The notes under the pieces were generated by a model that did not search any database, was not told the DNA's origin, and saw only the letters and a list, made by a program, of their open reading frames with translations. Below are positions 36,770-47,579 of a stretch of 64,000 nucleotides of DNA, piece by piece. A program made the translations under genes and the position numbers. The stretch spans positions 124,595,501 through 124,659,500 of the forward strand of contig NC_081295.1 of the NCBI RefSeq assembly GCF_030435805.1, given 5' to 3'. The stretch is from Mustela lutreola (taxonomy: Eukaryota; Chordata; Mammalia; Carnivora; Mustelidae). Each line of letters starts with the position of its first letter. Position 1 is the stretch's first letter.

Positions 36770-39700
36770 GAAATATTAAAAAAAATCAAATGCTCCTAAC
36801 TTCAACCAAGGTCTTACCTGTTTCTTTAGCTTTTTCTTCTCCTTTTTGCTAAGGTGTACATAAGGATCATCAGCCTTAGACTCCCCTTCCTGTTCCTCCT
36901 CTCCTTCTTCCTCTGAACCCTGTGAGAACCAGGGGGTGATGAAAAAACAAGAGACTCCTTCCTGAACTCAGATTTACTGTCATTTACCCAGTCCCACAAT
37001 CAATTCATTCCTTCTCCACCCAGAGTCCTGAAATATCTTGGTGGGTCCTATCACTCTCTCATACACACCCCTGGGCTACCTGGAGTCCTTTAGCCACTTC
37101 TGCTGCCAGGAATTGTGTAAGACAAACAGTATGAACGTGAATGTATAAAATATAACAATTCTTCTTTTTTTTTTTTTTTAAAGATTTTATTTATTTGGGC
37201 GCCTGGGTGGCTCAGTGGGTTAAAGCCTCTGCCTTCGGCTCAGGTCATGATCCCAGGGTCCTGGGATCGAGCCCCACATCGGGCTCTCTGCTCCGCGGGG
37301 AGCCTGCTTCCTCCTCTCTCTCACTCTCTGCCTGCCTCTCTGCCTACTTGTGATCTCTGTCTGTCAAATAAATAAATAAAATCTTAAAAAAAAAAAAAAA
37401 GATTTTATTTATTTGACACACAGTGAGAAAGGGAACACAAGCAGGGGAGCAGCAGAGGGAGAGGAAGAATCACGCTTCCTGCGGAGCAGGCAGCCCGATG
37501 TGGGGCTCGATCCCAGGATCCCGGGATCATGACCTGAACCAAAGGCTGAGGCACCCAGACACCCAAATATAACAATTCTACATACCCACAGATATAACAA
37601 CACATACCACTGCGGGGTGGGGGAGGAATAAACGAAACAGGTTCTTTTCTTCACCTATCAAATGAGCTGCTCTTACATGCTAACAAGCAAAAAAAATGTC
37701 CAGAAACCCTAACATACAGCACTGAGGAATCTTTTTCTTTCTGGGGCTTGATCCCAGAACCCTAGGATCATGACCTGAGCTGAAGGCAGACGCCTAATGC
37801 CTAACAACTGAGCCATCCAGGTGCCCCAGCACTGAGAAATCTTAAGTGGATCCAGAATCAGAATATTCTACAAGTGCAGGGACCTCAGAAATCACTAGAT
37901 CACACAGATAACTGAGCCCCCTTGAGGTGGAAAAAAGTCACACAGCTGGTGACTGCCAGAGCCAGAAAACCAGATCATCTGAGGGTAACACCAGGGTCCT
38001 TTCCTCTCTCAATGGGCCACAGGCCAAATCCTACCTGATACCTAGATTAATATGGCCCACAAGCTAAGAATGGTTTTACAATTTCAAAGAGTTATTTTTA
38101 AAAAAAGAATATGCTGGGGCACCTGGGTGGCTCAGTGAGTTAAAGCCTCTACCTTCGGGTCAGGTCATGATCTCAGGATGCTGGGATTGAACCCCGCATC
38201 GGGCTGTCTGCTTAGCAGGGAGCCTGCTTCCTCCTCCTCTCTGCTTGCCTCTCTGCCTACTTGTGATCTCATGTCTGTCAAATAAATAAATAAAATCATT
38301 AAAAAAAATAAATTGAATATGCACCAAAGATTGTATGAAGTCCGTAAAGCCAAAAATATTTATTTTGTGGCCCTTTACAGAAGCCTGTCAACTGCAGTAT
38401 TTAACACCACCCCAGATTCTGCTCCCCTCCCCAAACCAAGGGCCACAGAATGCTAATACCTCAGCCCATCTTCTCCCAACACCAAAATACATACCGGCTC
38501 TGCCTTCTTGGCTTTCTCCTTCCCTTGTCTAGGTAGTTCCTTTTCTTTTGTTATTTCTTCTTCTTCATCCTCCTCTTCTTCATTGTCCAGAGCAGCAGAC
38601 TTATTGTGAGACTAACATTGAAGACAACTGGTCTGATGAAAATGTTCTAATGCCTGAGACCCAGCAGGGGACCCTCCTCCTGCCAATACTCCCTCACCTT
38701 GGCCTTCCCCTTTGACTTCTCTTCCTTTCCCTTTCTGCCCTTCAACACAGGCTGCTGTTCCTCAGACACAGCCTGGAGAACACACACACAGAAAATTAAT
38801 TTACTACCTTGTTGTTTACTAAGTATTTCTAAGAAGTCTAGAACTGGGAATTAACTATACCCAGTGCTGCTGAAGAGAAAATGAGATCAAGGAAAACACT
38901 GGCTTCCCTCATGAGATGAAAGTGGAAGGCTAACTAGATGATGTCAGTAAAGCTAAGGGATTGGGAATCAGGAAAGTGAGCAATGTAGATGGGGTGGCAC
39001 TAATACTGGAGGGCTCTGAGACCGCACATCTTTTTTTTTTTTTTTTTTTGAAGATTATATTTATTTATTTGACAGAAAGAGATCACAAGTAGGCACAGAG
39101 GCAGGCAGAGAGAGGGGGAAGCAGGCTCCCAGCTGAGCTGAGCTCAATCCCAGAACCCTGAGATCTTGATCTGAGCTGAAGGTAGAGGCTTAACCCACTG
39201 AGTGACCGAGGTGCCCCTAAGAGGGCACATCTTAAGAGGAGATAATGGATGTGAGTTTGGAAAAGGCATTAAAGCATAAAAAACTAAGAAAGGCTTCAAG
39301 GGCACCTGGCTGGCTCAGTCAGTAGAGCATGCAACTCTTGATCTTGTGGTCTTATGTCTGAGCCCCAAATTGGATCAAATAAATAAAATCTTAAAACAAA
39401 ACTATTAAAAAAATAAAATCTTAAAAAAAAAAAAAAAGAAAAGAAAAGAAAATTTAAATAAATAAAAGCAGTTTAAAAAGCAAGGGAATTACCACACCAT
39501 GGCCAGAAGGTGCTCGATGGGGTGGGAGTGACCAGGAGAGCTGCCACTTTCACCTTATTGATCCGATTCTTCTCTAGCTTGGCAGGCTTAGGAGGATGTT
39601 TTTCTTCTTCCTCCTCATCCTCACTCTGATCTTGAATCAGGGCTGCAAAAACATTACCAGCCTAGAGAAAGAAAGGGCAGGAGAAGTCAGTGGGATGGTC

Positions 39701-42700
39701 AAGGTTCCCCCCTGGGACACAGATGGCTTACCACACAGATGGCTTACCTTAGTTTTCTTCCCTCCTCGGGGCATGGGGGCAGGGACTGAAATGAAAAGGG
39801 GAGAGGATGAAGTAGGAAACATTATAATGTCTGGTTCCCCAGTCGAAGATCAAGGAATGAGGCACTTTACTATTATCATTTAGTATTCATAACTAAAGGA
39901 TTCTGGGGCACCCATTTCCCCTCAAGTCATTTACCCTCATCCTCCTCATCACTGGCTGGCACTGAGAGCTTCTTAAGACGCTCCATGAGCTCTTTCTCTT
40001 CTCCATCATCACCCACATCCTTCTTCCGCCGGCCTTTTCGGGTGTCTCGTTTTTTTTTCGGCTGCTGAAAGGAAAGCAGGAGTAAGACAATGAAGCCCTG
40101 GCCCATGCTGCATCTCCCATGAGCTGAGTGAACCAATATGGGCTGGACAGGGGTTGGTGGATGGAACCCCGATACTTGAACCTGCTGCTGCTGTTGCTCC
40201 TTCTCCTTGAGCACTTTCTCTTCTTCCCCAGCCTGTTTATCTTCTACAGACAGTTCCTCAAAGAACTGTAAAGGTAGTTAAGATATAGGTTAATGTGTCT
40301 CAGAGACCAACCAAGCAAGCCCTCCTCTGCCACACAAAGGCCCAATGACCCTCCAGTCCACCCTTACCTTCCTTCCTCTCTTGACAACATCTTTCCTCCT
40401 CCCGTGAACTCCCCACCTCCTACACATGGCCATATTTTTCTTTTTTATTTATTTGAGAGAATGGAAAGGAGAGAGATCACAGAGGGAGAGGGAGAAGTAG
40501 ATTCGCCGTTGAGCAGGGATCCCGATGTGGAGCTTGACCCCAGGACCCTGAGATCGTAACCCAAGCGGAAAGCAGACACTTAACTGACTCAGCCACCCAG
40601 GTGGCCCACGTGGCTATATTTTGATTGGAAACACCCATGGTCATTTCTCACCCACAACCCTCATTTCCTCACCGTCTTTTTGGTCTTTTTGTCCTTCTTC
40701 CCCTTCTTCACCACTTTGTCTAGAAGGTTAAGCAGACATTGTGAATGCTTATCTACAAATTCCAAAGCAGCATAATCTTCCCTGCAAAGCTCTCATTGGC
40801 TCCACTCTATTTTACTATTTTCTATCATTCTCTAGGCATTTGCACTGTCCCACAAAAGACAATGGTGCCATAGTGGCAGTGGAAGGGAGTAGAATTCATA
40901 TAGTAAAGACAGAGCTCCCAGCTGTGTAAGTAGTTACAATATTCAGAGATGACAGTATTTTTTTTTTAAAGATTTTCTTTAATCCCTATACCCAACGTGG
41001 GGCTTAAGACCACAACCCCGAGATCAAGAGTCCTACATCAACTGAGCCAGCCAGGTGCCCCAATGACTCCTGTATTGTTACTTGGAAAATTAGTGGCACT
41101 AGTGGTACCATTTATTACTTCAGGATACAGTGGAAGAGAAAGTCCCTTCTCCCTACCCTTGTTACCCATGAGGGGGAATGTAGGACAAAAATATGATCAG
41201 GGACGCCTGGGTGGCTCAGTTGGTTGAGCAGCTGCCTTTGGCTCAGGTCATGATCCCAGCGTCCTGGGATCGAGTCCCACATCAGGCTCCTTGCTCAGCA
41301 GGGAGCCTGCTTCTCTCTCTGCCTCTGCCTGCCATTCTGTATGCCTGTGCTCGCTCTCTCTCCCTCTCTGACAAATAAATAAAATCTTTTAAAAAAAATG
41401 ATAAATTCAGTTTCCCATATGTCATTTGTGAAAAGCACAGACTGGGGGGTCCTGGGTGGCTCAGTGAGTTAAAGCCTCTGCCTTCGGTTCAGGTCATGAT
41501 CCCAGGGTCCTGGGATCGAGCCCTACATTGGGCTCTCTGCTTGGCAGGGAGCCTGCTTCCCTTCCTCTCTCTCTGCCTGCCTCTCTGCCTACTTGTGATC
41601 TCTGTCTGTAGAATAAATAAATAAATAAAATCTTTAAAAAAAGAAAAAAGAAAAGCACAGACTGTGTAAACAGAGCTCTCTGGTAAGTAAATGAGTATCT
41701 GGGTCTATGCCCCACCTGCTCTGCTCACATAACATTCTAGCTAAAATCACACTGCGTTATATTTAACTGTTTGTACATCAGTCTTTCATCCCAGAGAGCA
41801 CGTGACAGACTGTTTGGCTTGAGTTCCCCTGGAACAAAGTGGGATGTCCTATATAAAATGTGACTGACTGAACAAATTTCAGCTCCTGCTTTCTATCCAA
41901 CCCTGCTTCCCTGAAGGCTAACTAACTTCCTCTCCCTGCCCTATCAGATTGGGATGCATCCAGCAGTCTTAGAATTTCTCTTCCTGTCCAGGCCTCCCCA
42001 CCATCATGTTCCCCTCCAAATCAACCCATCTATCCAAAAGCACTCCTGGATTGTTAACTTAAAACAAACAAACAAATAAATAAATAAATGGCTTTCTGCT
42101 ACCCACCACATTAAGTATTTTTCTTTCTTTCTTTCTTTTTTTAAAGATTTTATTTATTTGACAGAGAGAAGCATAGCGAAAGAGAGAACACAAGCAGGGG
42201 GAGTGAGAGAGGGAGAAACAGGCTTCCTGCTGAGGAGGGAGCCGGATTCGGGGCTCAATCCCAGGACCTGGAATGGTGCCCTGAGCTGAAGGCAGATGCT
42301 CAACAACTGAGCCACCCAGGTGCCCCCCCCCTTTTAAAGGTAGATTCCATGCCCAATGTGGGGCTTGACCTCATGATCCTGAGGTCAACAGTCACATTCT
42401 CTACCAACTGAGACAAACAGGGGTTCCCCACATTAAATATTTTTAGGCTAAAATTCCACACAGTCCGTAGTAATCAATTATTCAGGGAAGTTTTACTGAT
42501 ATCTATATGCCTAAAACTGCAATTATCCAAGGATAATCTCAGTAATTTAAGGCTTGGCAAATTAAAAGGGTCCTATCCTATCTTTTCTGTTATATCCTTT
42601 TCCCTACCCACATCTAGGTTCTGGACATTAACTTCTCCTTGCTCCCTGATTAAGCCCCAGGCATACGTAGTCTGACTTTCCTTAATCTGTGTCTTCCATC

Positions 42701-45700
42701 CGGAACATATTTTAAGAATTTTTTTTTAAAGATTTTATTTATTTATTTGACAGAGATCACAAGCAGGCACAGAGGCAGGCAGAGAGAGAGGAGGAAGCAG
42801 GCTCCCTGCTGAGCAGAGAGCCCAACGTGGGGCTCGATCCCAGGACCCTGAGACCATGACCCGAGCTGAAGACAGAGGCTTTAACCCACAGAGCCACCCA
42901 GGCGCCCCCAGAACATATTTTAAAATTTGATCCCCAAATCAGCTGAGTAATGTGACTGAGTTGAAAAGATATGCAGAAGAAATAATGAAAGGTTTTATAT
43001 GCTATTCCAAAGAATTTAATCTCTTAAGACTTTTTTTGTTGTTACTTTAAAAAGATTTTATTTACTCATCTGAGAAAAACAGAGTGCAGGGCGAGGGGCA
43101 CAGGGAAAAAGAGAAAAAATCTTTTTTTTTTTTTTTTTTTAAGATTTTATTTATTTATTTGAGAGAGAGACAGCACAAGTAGGGGGAGCAGCAGGCAGAG
43201 GGAGAGGGAGAAGCAGGCTCCCTGCTGACCAGGGAGCCCTATATGGGGCTCAATCTTAGGACCCTAGATCACTACCTGAGTTAAAGGCAGATGCTTACCC
43301 AACTGAACCACCCAGATGCCCTGACTTGAGCCGAAGTCCTAGGACCCTAAGATCATGACTTGAGCCAAAACCAAGAGTCTGACACTTAACCGACTGCTCC
43401 ACCCAAGGTGCCCCAATCCTAAAAACTTTAAGACTAAGGACCCACTGCAGTATAGAAGAAGGAAGAAAAGGCAGGATCAGCTCACCTTGATAACACTGAG
43501 GAGTCTTGTCCCAAATACTAATTTCTCCCCAAGGACTAATACAACCACATCATCTCTCCTTCCTTTAAATCTCTTTTGAATTTTAGGGGCGCCTGGCTCA
43601 GGGGGTTAAGCCTCTGCCTTTGGCTCAGGTCATGATCTCAGGGTCCTGGGATTGAGCCCCACATCGGGCTCTCTGCTCAGCAGGGAGCCTGCTTCCCCCT
43701 ACCCCCCGCCTGCTTCTCTGTCTACTTGTGATCTTTGTCTGTCAAATAAATAAATAAAATCTTTTTTAAAAATCCTTTGAATTTAGAACATCACTTTGAA
43801 CCTCCTGAAAAAGCATGATCACCAAGGAACAGGACAGAACTAAGTATGGCTAAAGTGATCTTCCATCTCTCCTTTTTTTTTTAAGATTTTATTTATTTAT
43901 TTGACAGAGATAGATCACAAGTAGGCAGAGAGGCAAGCAGAGAGAGAGAGAGAGGGAAGCAGGCTCCCTGCTGAGCAGAGAGCCCGATGTGGGACTTGAT
44001 CCCAGGACCCTGAGATCATGACCTGAGCCGAAGGCAGCGGCTTAACCCACTGAGCCACCCAGGTGCCCCTCTCCTCCTCTTAACAGCTTCAATTCATCAC
44101 TTCAGCTGCTCCTAACTCCAAAGCTTAATACAACACTTCCCTTTACCTCAACATCTCCGCACCCAATTACCATTTGCTACCCTTGTCCTTACTGAGAATC
44201 TCCAAAGTGTAGTCCACACTAGCTCTGCTTCCTCATTTCCCACTCCTTTTAAAACATACTTCAAAACGGTTTGGATATCATCTCCTAAGGACTACTACTC
44301 TTTTCCAAAGTTGCCACTGTCCCCTTAGGTGCTCAACCCAAAAAGTATATTTTTTTTTTATTGGGGCGTCTGGGTGGCTCAGTGGGTTAAAGCCTCTGCC
44401 TTCGGCTCAGGTCATGATCTCAGGGTCCTGGGATCGAGCCCCGAGTCGGGCTCTCTGCTCGGCAGGGAGCCTGCTTCCCTTCCTCTCTCTCTGCCTGCCT
44501 CTCTGTCTACTTGTAATCTCTGTCACATAAAATCTTAAAAAAAAAAAAAAAAAAAGGTTTTATTTATTTATTTGACAGAGATCACAAGTAGTTAGAGAGG
44601 CAGGCAGAGAGAGAGGGAGAGGGAAGCAGGCTCCTGCTGAGCTGAGAGCCCCACGTGGGACTCGATCTTAGGACCCTGAGATCATGACCTAAGCCAAAGG
44701 CAGTGGCTTAACCCACTGAGCCACCCAGGCGCCCCCCAAAAGTGTATTTTTAGTCCTGATTTTGCAATGACTTCTCTGCAACATTCCATGCTACCATCTC
44801 CTCAACCTTTTACATCTCTCCTGTCATTACTTAATTTCAGGGCTTGTTGCTTCTGGTTTGCCTCCAGTTTCTCTGATGGCTCACCTTTTTCAGTCTCCTC
44901 TCTTCTGCCTCCTTTCCTTACTTCCCTTAACTGCTGAGGTTCTCTTGGGGTCCTATCTTCTGTCCTTTTTTGGCTTCAATCTGCATATTCTCCCTAGCAG
45001 ACTTTTCTGCATCCAGCCTTTCAACAACACGCCTGTGTCTTTACTTCTAGCCTAAGATCTCTCTTCCTGCCATATGCTCTTAAAAGATTCCGGGGTTGGG
45101 GGGGGGATTCCCAGAAATCCCCAACTTGGCTTTCAAAAGTTGACCTTACCTCTTCCCACTCCCAATCCTACAGCCCATTCCTGATTTCAAGCAATAGTCT
45201 ACCCACTGAGTTACCTGTCATTCTTTTTTTTTTTTTTTAAATGTATGTATTTGACAGAGATCACAAGTAGGCAGAGAAGCAGACAGAGAGAAAGGGAGGA
45301 AGCAGGCTCCCCGCTGAGCAGAGAGCCAGATGTGGGGCTGGATCCCAGGACCCTGGGATCATGACCTGAGCTGAAGGCAGAGGCTTTAACCCACTGAGCC
45401 ACCCAGGCGCCCCCTGAGTGTCATTTTTAATCCTTCTTCCTTCAGTCAGTTCTCAGACCTGCTCAATGCCATCTCCTCAGTACTCTTTTAGTCTTCGCTG
45501 CCTTGGCTCACTTTCTTATTGCTTCTCACCTAGATCATCGCTAGAGCCTCTTACCCATATGGTCATCCTGCCTCCAATCTTGATCTATTCAACCCATTCT
45601 CCACTGCTCAGTGTTGTCAGGATGAGCTGATCATATTACTCCTTAAGCACTTCAATGAGTCGTCCCTAATGTCTTCAGGATTGAGGTCTTTGGAATAGTT

Positions 45701-46886
45701 AAGAAATCTTCCATTATTTGTCTCCTGAACATCTTTCCAGCCCCATCACATTAGTCACCCAATACTGGGAATCAGACATCCTCACCTGTCTTTACCTTTG
45801 CACAAACTTCTTCCTCTGCTTGAAATTCTCCTCCTCTGGCTAACTCATACTCATCCTTCCAGAATTAACTCAGCTACCACATATTCCTGCGAGGCTTTGC
45901 TGACATTCCTACCCTATCTGTCTGAATAAATGCTTCTCCTCTCTGCTGTAGTCTTTTAGTATTCTCAAGCACATTCATCACTCTGTCAATTATTTTCTGA
46001 TTAATGCTTTCCCCTCCATTAAACTGGGTGCCCCTCTGGGGCAACTCTTATCTTTTATCTCTACATTTCCAATTCTCTACTCAGTACCAGGTATACAAGA
46101 AGTAACCAATGAATGCTTGTAAAATTAGTCACACTGTGTACCAAATGTAATTATTTTTAACCATTTTCTCTCCCCTTGAAGTGCCTTCAAATTTGGGAGG
46201 ATGTCTTCATATTTTTTTCTCCCTCCCCTCAGCACAGTGTATACGGTGATAAAAAGCAGCTGCTCAACAAACATTCTGGGTTTTTAAGTAAACCTTAACT
46301 CTCATTCCAACACCCAGTAGCTACACCACGTTCTTGCTCCAGATGAGCCTAATGTGTATTACGCAAGAGCTCAAAGGGAGTCATCCTCTCGCTCCCGAGG
46401 GGGTGTGGGTGCGTGGCGCGGTCTATGTGCGTGCGTGTACGATCGCGCTGCAGCAGGGGTATCGAGGCACTGGTTACAGATTCCTGAGGAATGTAGAATA
46501 CAGCATGGTGGGGAAGGTGTTCAAAAGGGAAGGAGGGCTTTCTTATTTCTCCCCATCTCTCCCGCGGCGCCATATACTTTTCCTTGTCTCTTGCCCAGTC
46601 CCACTGAAACTCGTGCGCGACACCCCGGCACTTTTTCTTCCGCTCCCACCCAATTCGCTCCCGCCTGGGTAAAAGCTTTCTAGCTCCATTAAACGCATGC
46701 GCAGTGGCCTCTCTCACGGCCCGTCAGGCTTACACCCCGTGACCCCTTCCTAAAACATGCGCACTCTCTTCTCCCCTTTCCTCTCTCGTTGGTTCCCTGC
46801 CCATCAGCCTCACCTGTGGGGCTTGTACTCTCTCCGTCCCCGATCCACTCGGGTTCCGGCGGCTGCTGCTTGGGCCCCTTCGGCAT
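30790..46886 (-). CDS. ABCF1: ATP-binding cassette subfamily F member 1 (ABC50)
   Basis: Soluble ABC-F ATPase that associates with eIF2 and ribosomes in translation initiation (family knowledge); no membrane segments. Twenty-five coding exons in transcript order: 46814-46886, 40673-40719, 40182-40265, 39935-40064, 39748-39785, 39554-39661, 38698-38772, 38495-38611, 36818-36919, 36107-36229, 35587-35687, 35411-35496, 34971-35110, 34737-34885, 34372-34455, 34060-34184, 33762-33874, 33463-33634, 33245-33319, 33082-33152, 31751-31783, 31499-31667, 31260-31324, 31099-31171, 30790-30956. Sum 2520 bp, 839 codons plus TGA. Residues 1-299 are a Lys/Glu-rich low-complexity arm with a short poly-Gln. 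NBD1: Walker A GPNGKGKT 330-337, SGG 447-449, Walker B LMLDEPTN near 467-474. NBD2: GPNGVGKST 652-660, LSGGQ 737-741, DEPTN 761-765. Both ATP sites look intact. Intron 13 is the mirtron MIR877. Same strand as PRR3. Confidence 0.98.
32145..32345 (+). repeat. SINEC in ABCF1 intron
   Basis: GGATGCCTGGGTGGCTCAG to AAATAAAATCTTTTT plus an AAAT-rich tail. Confidence 0.92.
34886..34970 (-). ncRNA. MIR877: Mirtron microRNA miR-877 (ABCF1 intron)
   Basis: The whole 85-nt intron between ABCF1 exons 34971-35110 and 34737-34885 is the pre-miRNA: its ends are the splice sites, so it is made by splicing and debranching rather than by Drosha. In the gene's sense it begins GTAGAGGGTATGGCGCAAGG and ends TCCTCTTCTCCCTCCTCCAG. 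From memory, human miR-877-5p begins GUAGAGGAGAUGGCGCAGGG, so the 5p arm differs at positions 8, 9 and 18, and the 3p arm lacks one C just before the acceptor AG. Arms pair through GGGACAC / GTGTCC. Identity is very likely from position and sequence; expression in this species is untested. Confidence 0.92.
36302..36324. repeat. (CA)n microsatellite
   Basis: About 11 CA units in an ABCF1 intron, about 75 bp upstream, in gene sense, of the exon at 36107-36229. Confidence 0.9.
36430..36541 (-). repeat. Old short SINEC
   Basis: TTTAAGTAATCTCTGTGCCC, GATCAAGAGTCACATGCTCT, GAGCCAGCCAGGTGCACC: the older form in reverse. Confidence 0.78.
36564..36769 (+). repeat. SINEC with 14-bp target-site duplication
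   Basis: GAAATATTAAAAAA at 36550-36563 and 36770-36783. Near-consensus copy 50 bp from an ABCF1 exon. Confidence 0.95.
37163..37564 (-). repeat. SINEC interrupted by a younger SINEC
   Basis: The reverse element (37163-37196 and 37415-37564) has its own target duplication AAATATAACAATTCT at 37148-37162 and 37565-37579. Confidence 0.94.
37197..37400 (+). repeat. SINEC nested in the previous SINEC
   Basis: Forward near-consensus copy inserted in the poly-T/ATTT part of the reverse element. The duplication GATTTTATTTATTT lies at 37183-37196 and 37401-37414. Confidence 0.95.
37741..37830 (-). repeat. SINEC, head half only
   Basis: TGGGGCTTGATCCCAGAACC to CATCCAGGTGCCCC. The tail half is absent. 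Confidence 0.85.
37880..37990 (+). repeat. MIR SINE fragment
   Basis: GTCACACAGCTGGTGACTGC and CAGAGCCAGAAAACCAGATC resemble the MIR right part. Confidence 0.6.
38115..38313 (+). repeat. SINEC in ABCF1 intron
   Basis: GGGGCACCTGGGTGGCTCAG to AAATAAATAAAATCATT plus A-rich tail, about 180 bp from the exon at 38495. Confidence 0.92.
39029..39217 (-). repeat. SINEC, diverged
   Basis: Reverse copy from a T-run to GACCGAGGTGCCCC. Confidence 0.9.
39300..39437 (+). repeat. Old short SINEC
   Basis: GGGCACCTGGCTGGCTCAG, GTAGAGCATGCAACTCTTGA, then AAATAAAATCTTAAAAC twice. Confidence 0.8.
40438..40607 (-). repeat. SINEC, older copy
   Basis: Reverse copy ending CAGCCACCCAGGTGGCCC. Confidence 0.85.
40960..41061 (-). 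repeat. Old short SINEC
   Basis: AAAGATTTTCTTTAATCCC, GAGATCAAGAGTCCTACATC, GAGCCAGCCAGGTGCCCC. Confidence 0.8.
41202..41397 (+). repeat. SINEC
   Basis: GGGACGCCTGGGTGGCTCAG with a TTGGTTGAGCAGCTGCC variant head. AAATAAAATCTTTT plus A-tail. Confidence 0.92.
41445..41649 (+). repeat. SINEC with 15-bp target-site duplication
   Basis: GAAAAGCACAGACTG at 41430-41444 and 41650-41664. Confidence 0.95.
42139..42329 (-). repeat. SINEC, older copy
   Basis: Reverse copy after a (CTTT)n run; ends CACCCAGGTGCCCC. Confidence 0.9.
42333..42428 (-). repeat. Old short SINEC
   Basis: GATTCCATGCCCAATGTGGG, GAGGTCAACAGTCACATTCT, ACCAACTGAGACAAACAGG. Confidence 0.75.
42716..42910 (-). repeat. SINEC with 13-bp target-site duplication
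   Basis: GAACATATTTTAA at 42703-42715 and 42911-42923. Confidence 0.94.
43053..43415 (-). repeat. SINEC split by a second SINEC
   Basis: Outer reverse element (AAAAAGATTTTATTTACTCATC ... CCACCCAAGGTGCCCC) is interrupted at about 43122-43321. Confidence 0.85.
43122..43321 (-). repeat. SINEC nested in the previous SINEC
   Basis: Complete reverse copy from a T-run to CACCCAGATGCCC, in the same orientation as its host. Confidence 0.87.
43587..43774 (+). repeat. SINEC
   Basis: GGGGCGCCTGGCTCAGGGGG (a few bases of the head lost) to AAATAAATAAAATC. Confidence 0.92.
43873..44069 (-). repeat. SINEC, young
   Basis: Reverse near-consensus copy; CATCTCTCCT and CCTCTCCTCC border it. Confidence 0.94.
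44364..44558 (+). repeat. SINEC, forward half of a head-on pair
   Basis: GGGGCGTCTGGGTGGCTCAG to AAAATCTT plus A-tail; its tail abuts the T-side of a reverse copy. AAAAGTATATTTTT before and AAAAGTGTATTTTT after the pair suggest that both share one target site. Confidence 0.93.
44559..44736 (-). repeat. SINEC, reverse half of the pair
   Basis: Starts GTTTTATTTATTTATTTGACAG and ends CACCCAGGCGCCCC. Confidence 0.93.
44750..46140 (+). repeat. L2-like LINE 3' region
   Basis: Forward-sense motifs typical of the L2 3' end: CTAACTCATACTCATCCTTC, CTCTGTCAATTATTTTCTG, CTGGGTGCCCCTCTGGGGC, and CAGTACCAGGTATACAAGAAG then AATGAATGCTTG. It lies in ABCF1 intron 1 and is broken by SINEC 45224-45414. Confidence 0.6.
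45224..45414 (-). repeat. SINEC inserted in the L2-like remnant
   Basis: T-run and AAATGTATGTATTTGACAG to CACCCAGGCGCCCC. TGTCATT flanks it. Confidence 0.93.
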
Positions 46887-47110
46887 CGCGGTGGCAGTTA
46901 CAGCTACTCTGGAGACGCCGGGTGCTATTTCCGCTTCCGGTAGCGTGGGCTCCCGATGGGGGCGGGCTCTCCACGGCCAGCCTGTCCTTCCGCGGTGCAC
47001 GTGCGCGCCTCGCAGTCATTTCGCGGGGCGTGCCTGCGGCGACGGGGCGGGGCCGACGTCTCACAACGTCAACAAAGCACTGACCGCTGTCCGGGAATCC
47101 TGAGCTAGTG
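46887..47110 (-). promoter_or_regulatory. ABCF1 CpG-island promoter and 5' UTR
   Basis: CpG-dense sequence from the start codon outward; the island also extends into intron 1 to about 46380. In gene sense ACCGGAAGCGGAAATAG (46925-46941) is a double ETS-type site, and GGGGCGGGGCC at about 47043 on the plus strand is an Sp1-type box. No TATA box. Confidence 0.75.
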
Positions 47111-47349
47111 ACTCCACAACGCTGCGTGATTAAGTACTGAACATAGTAATTTCGGACTAGTACGGAGGAACAGAGGCATCCTTTTTTTCTTTGTTTTTGT
47201 TCTTTAAGTGATTAGGAGCAGAAAGACTCAGTCTGTCTACTTAGAAAGAGGCGTGGTGCAAAGACCTCAAGTGTAGAGTTGTAAACGACGAACCGTCGCC
47301 TAACAGTGTGGTGAAGCTTGGGTTCATTTTTGTTGGGATTCAGGGGGAG

Positions 47350-47520
47350 ACCAACAGTTTTTCTGAGGTACAATTGATACACATAAACTGCACATACAAT
47401 AAATTGACGGGGAATAAACTGCAAAATGTACACTTGGATCAAACTTTTGGCATATATACAACCATTAAACCACCACTACAGTCAAGATTTGGGCTTGCTT
47501 CTAACTGTACCACTCAATAG
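47350..47520 (-). repeat. L1 3' end fragment
   Basis: Complement of the L1 3' end: CTGAGGTACAATTGATACAC, ATAAACTGCACATAC and CCATTAAACCACCACTACAG. Ancient. Confidence 0.65.
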
Positions 47521-47579
47521 ACGTGGGAGTAGATGCTCCCATAACTCTTTCAGCTCCTGTTCTTCCCTTAAACCATTAT

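Noticed and set aside
37197-37270. tRNA-like A and B box sequences in many places
   Set aside because: They are the tRNA-Lys-derived heads of SINEC elements with decayed cloverleafs, not tRNA genes.
46349-46717. Overlapping open frames of about 105-120 codons on both strands left of the ABCF1 start
   Set aside because: CpG-rich intron 1 sequence with few stops; no family resemblance, no splice logic.
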